The translations under genes and the position numbers were made by a program. 64,000 bases of DNA. Source: Hymenobacter canadensis. GTDB taxonomy: Bacteria; Bacteroidota; Bacteroidia; Cytophagales; Hymenobacteraceae. The notes below the pieces were generated by a model. It searched no databases and was not told the origin of the DNA. It was given only the letters and a program-made list of their open reading frames with translations. The DNA lies in NCBI RefSeq assembly GCF_027359925.1, contig NZ_CP114769.1, positions 62,001 to 126,000 on the forward strand, written 5' to 3'. Of the stretch, positions 60,101 to 64,000 are shown piece by piece; within the stretch, counting starts at the first letter, position 1, and the number at the start of each line of letters is the position of its first letter.

Positions 60101-60721
60101 GCCGCCGTCGGCCAGGTTCAGCGCGCTCAGCGTCGCGGCCTTGCTGAGGCTGGCGGGCGGGTTGAGCACGGCAACGGCCGCGTCAGCCGCGTAGCTCTGC
60201 GAGCCGTCGGCCACCAGCGACCAGGTGCTGCCGTCGGGGCTGGCGTAGAACTGCCAGTCGAAGGCGCGGGTGCCGGCGCGGTACTTCTCAATATCGAAGG
60301 CCACGCCCAGGTCGGTGAGCGTCTGGCCCGTGCTGTTGCGCACGGCCAGCAGGATGCTGCGCGGGGAGCTGTAGCTGCCGGAGGACAGGAAGCCCAGGGC
60401 CCGGTCGGTGGCCGCGGCCGTGACGCCGGGCGCGAAGTTGTAGGCCCCGCCCGAGGAGGAGCCGCTTAGCGCGCCGGTGCCGGAGGTGCCGCCGGCCTGG
60501 GTGGTGGCGCTGTTGTTGGCCGCGTTGCCGTAGACGGGGCTGGAGCCGCCAGCCAGCTGGAAGCCGGCGGGCAGGGCAGCCGTGGCGCTGGCGGCCAGGG
60601 CGCTGAAGTCCTGGGTGACGGCGGCCGGGCCGGTAAGCTGCAGCTGGGCGCGGGCGCCCAGACTCAGCAGCAGCAGCAGGGCCGTGAGCAGGCGGGAAAA
60701 CGAGGTATAGGAACGAGCCAT
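57110..60721 (-). CDS. T9SS-exported multi-domain surface protein
   Basis: A 1203-aa secreted protein. The ATG at 60721 gives a signal peptide (FSRLLTALLLLLSLGARA/QLQ), and the longer frame to 60901 overlaps the upstream nuclease gene. A jelly-roll-like N-terminal domain (LDNLVL, LGFLSSGSYSSPRSILL) is followed by Ig-like and fibronectin-III-like repeats (GLAPGTTYYVRAYATNAQGT, LAASTEYTYTVFDYN). The C-terminal sorting domain of type IX secretion covers the last 85 residues (LTVAPNPADPARPVTLLL, LPAGTYVLRVTGPG). It is probably displayed on or released from the outer membrane. No catalytic motif is visible. It is very GC-rich. Confidence 0.85.
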   Translation of the reverse strand: MARSYTSFSRLLTALLLLLSLGARAQLQLTGPAAVTQDFSALAASATAALPAGFQLAGGSSPVYGNAANNSATTQAGGTSGTGALSGSSSGGAYNFAPGVTAAATDRALGFLSSGSYSSPRSILLAVRNSTGQTLTDLGVAFDIEKYRAGTRAFDWQFYASPDGSTWSLVADGSQSYAADAAVAVLNPPASLSKAATLSALNLADGGTLYLRWSYVGSGGSTNAQALGLDNLVLTPTLSGTPAPAAITTGPITGSPFCAAGSGAAVAVPFTLTGGLTGTFAAQLSDAAGAFSADLNQNLIGSGTASPLAATIPAGTAAGTGYRIRVVQASSATTGSPNGANLTVTTAPATNSVTLAPAAAQSLATNGTGAAITATPAAPSSFTWLYSTSSDGPFTTAISGATAASYTPRGADFGGAGTYYLVARATSTCGSVAGTSAPVTLTVTTPTPSVTATPSPVPDFGSVPVGTPSAGRPVTLSGRNLGGDVTLTPPAGFQLRTGTTAFSCAALTLPVSGGSLTATVEVRFVPEAAQAYSGVITLTSPDAALLDGIAVSGTGVAPAYPPSLSTAAVSAVTSTTATAGGTVLDEGGRPVTARGVVYALTEAPTTQDDFTQDGTGTGSFSSALTGLAPGTTYYVRAYATNAQGTSYGEQRTFTTGAVVLAAEPTQGSTLTATAVAPTSVTLAISGGDGAKKLLLVTPGPALSFQPADGTTYLANTVFGQGDQPAPGVYVVGAAATASVTVTGLAASTEYTYTVFDYNDDNTSGAENYLLTPAGELTLSTPAPPAGLLLADNFDYPAGDRLTAHGWTAHSAPGTNAILVSTPGLSYGGYDADAANRPAAAAAAATLAASGEDVSRTFPSQGAGTAVYASLLVSVNAVTTADYFFHLGPDPLSTTFRGRLYVRPAATAGKIQFGVSGSGTTTQYAPAEYDLKQTYLLTVRYVFGPSGTETRLYVNPGGQTEPATADATSTEAASSAPANLGSVALRQSANTTQLLVDGLRVATSYSAARAFSAAPLPVTLTAFSARRTDAGVELQWATAQELNARTYHVERSVDGRTFTRVAAQPAAGTTTQARRYAVLDASAPARQLYYRLAQEDTDGTLHYSSVVSVAAGLGTPAAALTVAPNPADPARPVTLLLTGRAGQALTLQLLDNAGRLHHTQALRPLTDAEQMPLTLPATLPAGTYVLRVTGPGSQPLHTRLVLVR

Positions 60722-60800
60722 AAGGCAGGGAAAGTCAGGGAAAGGGGGAAAAACCGAAATGCGCCCCGGGCCGGGGGGCCGGGGGCAGGGCCGCAGCCGC

Positions 60801-62114
60801 CTAGTTGGTGGGGCCGCTGTCGACCTGAGCCTCCACCACCTGCTGCACGCTGGTGGGCAGGGCCGAGAGCAGGTCGAGGCCGGTGGCGGCCTCAATGGCA
60901 TCGACGCTGGTGCGGTACTGGCCCCAGCCCCGGACCATGCCGTTGTCGTTGGGCGTGTCGATGGCGATGATGCGGGTGGCGGCCGAGACGCGGCTCACGT
61001 CGTTGGTGCCCCGGGGCAGCACCACGATAACCTTCCACACGCGGCGGGGCACCTGCACGCGGCCCTGGTCGAGGGTTTCGGCGTAGCCGGCCGAGCCGGT
61101 GCCGCCCTTGCCGTAGGCGCCCATGATGATGTAGAGCTCATTGCCGGCATCCACCAGCGTGCGGCCGTAGTTCTCCAGGTCGGCCCAGCTCTGCTGGTTG
61201 TTGTTGGGGGCCTGGGGAATCATGTTGGTCATCAGGAAAGTAGCCGAGTTGTCGGCCACGGTGCTGGTGCGGTCGGCCGAGGGGCAGTTGTGGCCCCGGT
61301 CGAAGCCCGAGCCCGAGTAGCTGCCGCTGCCCACCTGGTACCAGCCGGCGGGCAGGGTGGGGTCGGCGCGGAAGTCGTTCTGGCGGGAGGCCGAGCCGAT
61401 CCACACGGGGGCCAGGTACCAGCTCACCCAGTTGGGCGTGCCCCGGTCGCGGTGGTAGGACAGCGCGTACTGCGCCTTTTCCAGCAGGTAGTTGGTGGGC
61501 ATGCTGACCTCGGCGGTGGCCCCGCTGGGGTTGCCCATGGTCAGGTGCTGGTTGTCGCCGGCCACCGGGGGCGGCGGGGCCGTGGTGGTGAAGGCCGTGA
61601 CGGTGAAGTTGTCGAGGTTGAGGCGGGCGCTGCCGCCGGTGACCTTGCGCAGCTGGAAGCGCAGGCCGCCGGGCACGTTGACCGGAAAGGAGGCGGTCTG
61701 CAGGCTGTAGGAGAATGCCACGACCGGCTGGCCGGCGCGCACCCAGGTGTCGCAGCCCTGGGTCTGGTACCAGAGCTCGAAGGCGGCGGTGGCGTCGGTG
61801 CCGTAGGCGGCGTGCTGCACGCTGACGGTGCTGGCACCGTCGGGCAGGAAGAAGTCCATGGTCAGCGTGCCGGCCTGCTGCAGGCGGGCGGCCTGGGCGC
61901 CGGCGCGGTGGTCCTGAGCGTCGGTGCCGAGCAGGGCGTCGTCGAAAATCCAGGAGCCGGTGCTCAGCGTGACGGGTGCCGCCGGGTAGGTGGGCTTGGT
62001 GCCGGAATCAAAGGATTCCGTGGTGGTCTGGGCCCAGGCGGTGGGGGCCAGCAGGCACAGCAGGGCCAGCAGCAGCCCCGTACGGGGGCGCCGGCCAGTT
62101 AAGTAAACGGGCAT
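60801..62114 (-). CDS. secreted DNA/RNA non-specific endonuclease
   Basis: A 437-aa protein. The ATG at 62114 gives a signal peptide (GLLLALLCLLAPTAWA/QTT). A jelly-roll-like domain covers about residues 35-180. An endonuclease NS domain (about 190-420) contains the signature SGFDRGHNCPSADRT with catalytic His near residue 275, followed by MTNMIPQAPNNNQQSWADLE with the metal-binding Asn. It would degrade extracellular DNA and RNA. It has no clear T9SS C-terminal domain. It lies 79 bases upstream of the T9SS cargo gene on the same strand. Confidence 0.9.
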   Translation of the reverse strand: MPVYLTGRRPRTGLLLALLCLLAPTAWAQTTTESFDSGTKPTYPAAPVTLSTGSWIFDDALLGTDAQDHRAGAQAARLQQAGTLTMDFFLPDGASTVSVQHAAYGTDATAAFELWYQTQGCDTWVRAGQPVVAFSYSLQTASFPVNVPGGLRFQLRKVTGGSARLNLDNFTVTAFTTTAPPPPVAGDNQHLTMGNPSGATAEVSMPTNYLLEKAQYALSYHRDRGTPNWVSWYLAPVWIGSASRQNDFRADPTLPAGWYQVGSGSYSGSGFDRGHNCPSADRTSTVADNSATFLMTNMIPQAPNNNQQSWADLENYGRTLVDAGNELYIIMGAYGKGGTGSAGYAETLDQGRVQVPRRVWKVIVVLPRGTNDVSRVSAATRIIAIDTPNDNGMVRGWGQYRTSVDAIEAATGLDLLSALPTSVQQVVEAQVDSGPTN

Positions 62115-62346
62115 TAAACGAAGCGGTAAAGGTGTGTGTGCAAGCGGGTGGGGTGGGCGCGGAAAATCTTGCAAAGCTACCCCTGCCGCCTGGCACTACT
62201 GGCACCACCTCTGCATTCATAACAGAACGGACACATGGCCAGGGTGAGGCCGACCGGTTGGGGCCGCAAAGCTTTGAGGCGTTACCGGGCACCGTAGCGG
62301 AGCGACAAGCAGCTGCATCCCGCCCGGCCATGCCACCGATAAAGCA

Positions 62347-62371
62347 AACGGCTACCCGATGGGTAGCCGTT
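62347..62371 (-). terminator. Rho-independent terminator
   Basis: 11-bp stem aacggctaccc / gggtagccgtt with loop gat, downstream of the small Cys-rich protein gene. Confidence 0.7.
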
Positions 62372-62476
62372 ACGGCTGCCGGGCAGCCACCTGGGAAAGG
62401 CCCGTCGTCGGTGCTTTACTTAGGCCGCCGGCTGCCATGCGGCATTGCGGGAGGGGCTGTGCCGCAACAGGGCCGG

Positions 62477-62725
62477 TTAAAAGCACTTCAGGCAGGCCCG
62501 CTTGCCGAGCTCCTCCGCCGCGGTGGTGGACATGCTCTGCACCTCGTGGTTGCACCGGTTCAGGCCGGAGCACTCGTTGGTGGCGTGGTACGCAACGGAG
62601 CCCTTGCTCATGCACACGTAAACCGCTGCGGTGGTGGTGCGGTGGGCGGCCGGGACGGCTGGCTGGGTGGGCAGGGACGCGCTGGTCAGAAAAAGGGAGC
62701 CGGCCAGGAGTAATGCTTTGAACAT
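62477..62725 (-). CDS. small secreted Cys-rich protein
   Basis: An 82-aa protein with a signal peptide (ALLLAGSLFLTSASL) and a compact domain VYVCMSKGSVAYHATNECSG then LNRCNHEVQSMS, ending RACLKCF. Five cysteines and two histidines suggest metal binding or disulfides. I have an impression of similar small proteins in Cytophagales but no named function. Confidence 0.75.
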   Translation of the reverse strand: MFKALLLAGSLFLTSASLPTQPAVPAAHRTTTAAVYVCMSKGSVAYHATNECSGLNRCNHEVQSMSTTAAEELGKRACLKCF

Positions 62726-63207
62726 AGAGGGGGAAACAGGTAGGGTAAGGTTTTGCTCCTGAAATATACTGCTACAACTGCAACACCTTCAACTGCGCTG
62801 GTCAGCCAACAACCAGCATGTCCTCAAACCGGGTGGGGTGGGCCTGTGCCCGAAACGGTGTCACAGGCCAGCTAATGGTGTCTATGGACAGGGCGGGATA
62901 GCAAGGAGCGAGATACGCGCTGCTCTCGTGCCGAAGCCTCTGATGCGTTGGGCGAGCTGTCAGCGTTACCAGTCCACCCACTCTCTACTCAGGTCATAGC
63001 CTGATGCAAAGCAGCTAATCACACGATTGACAGCTTTTAAGCGCAGAAAGTCACGATTATCAGGGTATTTTTAAGCACTGCCTTTGCTAAGCTCCTAGCC
63101 GTGCGGAGAGCGTTAGCGCTCAAGTGAGCGCTTCAGTGTTGAGTAAATCCCCTTCAAGCAGACTTCATGCTACCTGTTGACTACTCCCGTCACTTGCCAA
63201 AAGCTAG
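62726..63207. other. intergenic, no supported gene
   Basis: About 480 bases with no gene-like frame before the IS end. It includes the promoter region of the small Cys-rich gene. Confidence 0.4.
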
Positions 63208-64000
63208 AGCCTGTTATGGACTAGTGGCGCGAAAAACGCCTTTTGCCAGCAAGAGTGTCGCGAAGGCCAGGAAATGAAACTGTTGCATGGTCAGGGCCAG
63301 GCGTTCGTAGTCGCGGGCCAAGCGTCGGAAGCGAGCGGCCCAGCCGAAGCTGCGCTCGACGACCCAGCGGCGGGGCAACAGCACAAAGCCGGTTTGTCCG
63401 GCTGGCTTGGCAATAACCCGTAAGTCAATATCGTGCACGGCAGCGGCGTATTCGGCTGCCTCGCCCGTGTAGCCCTGATCCACATACGCCACCTGTACCT
63501 TTTGGCCCGTGACCTGCTGCACTCGCTGGCAGAGCGCCTCCACCTGCCCGCGGTCGGATTCGTTGGCCGGCGTGACGACGGCGGCCAGCAGGTGGCCCAG
63601 CGTGTCGACGGCCACGTGCACCTTGCTGCCCTTGCGCCGCTTGGCCCCGTCGTAACCGGCGCGGGCCCCGCTTTCGGGTGTGCTCTGCACCGTGCGCGAG
63701 TCCAGAATCACGGCCGTGGGCTCGGCCTCGCGGCCGGCCAGCACCCGTGCCAGTTCGCGCAAATCGGCCATCATGTGCTCAAAACAGCGGTTATCCCGCC
63801 ATCGGGCCCATTGTTGATACACGGCGGCCCAGGGCGGCAAGTCGTGGGGCAGGTAACGCCAGCCGCAGCCAGTTTTGACCAGGTAACGCAGGGCGTTGAA
63901 CACATCGCGCAGCGCATGCTCGCGTTGCGGCGCCTCTTCCCGCACCAGGGCCAAATAGGGTGCTACAAACATCCATTCTGTATCCGATACGTCGCTGGGG
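63208..64000 (-). mobile_element. IS5-family insertion sequence (copy 2, cut by window end)
   Basis: The left end agcctgttatggactagt follows CTAG. Sequence is identical to 23106-23898 as far as visible. Same orientation as copy 1, about 40 kb apart. Confidence 0.9.
63214..64000 (-). CDS. IS5-family transposase, partial
   Basis: The last 262 or so residues of the 268-aa transposase encoded at 23112-23918, identical over the visible part. The first codons lie beyond the window. Confidence 0.92.
   Translation of the reverse strand, partial: PSDVSDTEWMFVAPYLALVREEAPQREHALRDVFNALRYLVKTGCGWRYLPHDLPPWAAVYQQWARWRDNRCFEHMMADLRELARVLAGREAEPTAVILDSRTVQSTPESGARAGYDGAKRRKGSKVHVAVDTLGHLLAAVVTPANESDRGQVEALCQRVQQVTGQKVQVAYVDQGYTGEAAEYAAAVHDIDLRVIAKPAGQTGFVLLPRRWVVERSFGWAARFRRLARDYERLALTMQQFHFLAFATLLLAKGVFRATSP

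Noticed and set aside
60759..62102. 447-aa plus-strand open frame
   Set aside because: Antisense shadow of the DRGH nuclease gene, whose domains and signal peptide are clear on the minus strand.

Overview
The window comes from a Bacteroidota genome and most resembles Hymenobacter or a close relative. The evidence is a mostly high-GC chromosome, TAnnTTTG-type promoter boxes just upstream of starts, two LytS/LytTR pairs, a protein with a type IX secretion C-terminal domain, SusC/TonB-type outer-membrane biology, and grasp-with-SPASM RiPP genes. No rRNA, tRNA or CRISPR array is visible. The assignment is inference from gene style, not from a marker gene.

Bases 1-23,000 are the most unusual part. 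They form a cassette array of about 30 short, unrelated units, nearly all single-gene, separated by about 28 recognisable copies of an imperfect palindromic repeat of about 30 bp (left arm CGTTTACCTTC, centre GGACCG, right arm TTTGGCTGAAC). Genes sit in both orientations, while the repeats keep one orientation up to an IS1182-type insertion at 17.63-19.25 kb and the opposite one after it. Two cassettes occur twice, and the identity stops inside the repeat at ACC/GTTT, which locates the exchange point. Recognisable cassette products are immunity-like or small accessory proteins: SUKH (SMI1/KNR4), Imm53, a colicin-immunity-like protein, DUF4262, a DUF7336-like protein, DUF805, and many secreted or lipoprotein orphans. 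One four-gene unit (LytS, LytTR and two MORN/YwqK-type secreted proteins) also lies between two repeats. No intact integrase is in the window. A broken serine recombinase cut by an IS5-type element marks the right end, and the left end is outside.

Bases 25,250-34,400 are AT-rich and hold a graspetide (grasp-with-SPASM) locus on the minus strand. It has ten tandem 47-aa double-glycine precursors, an ATP-grasp maturase, a small unknown protein, a SPASM-type partner and a C39 peptidase ABC exporter, with an outer-membrane beta-barrel receptor upstream. Bases 34,400-46,140 hold IS debris around a second RiPP locus. That locus has a class I lanthipeptide dehydratase (LanB), a LanC-like protein that has lost its zinc ligands, a newly noticed 43-aa precursor candidate rich in Ser/Thr but without cysteine, and a LytS/LytTR pair.

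Bases 46,139-56,107 hold minus-strand genes. A tight four-gene operon encodes a membrane protein, an amidase with a peptidoglycan-binding domain, a protein fusing a trypsin-like and a subtilisin-like protease, and an M19-dipeptidase-like metallohydrolase. A second amidase with a membrane anchor lies just downstream. Bases 57,110-62,725 encode a T9SS cargo protein, a secreted DRGH nuclease and a small Cys-rich secreted protein. The window ends in a second copy of the IS5-type element seen at 23.1 kb.
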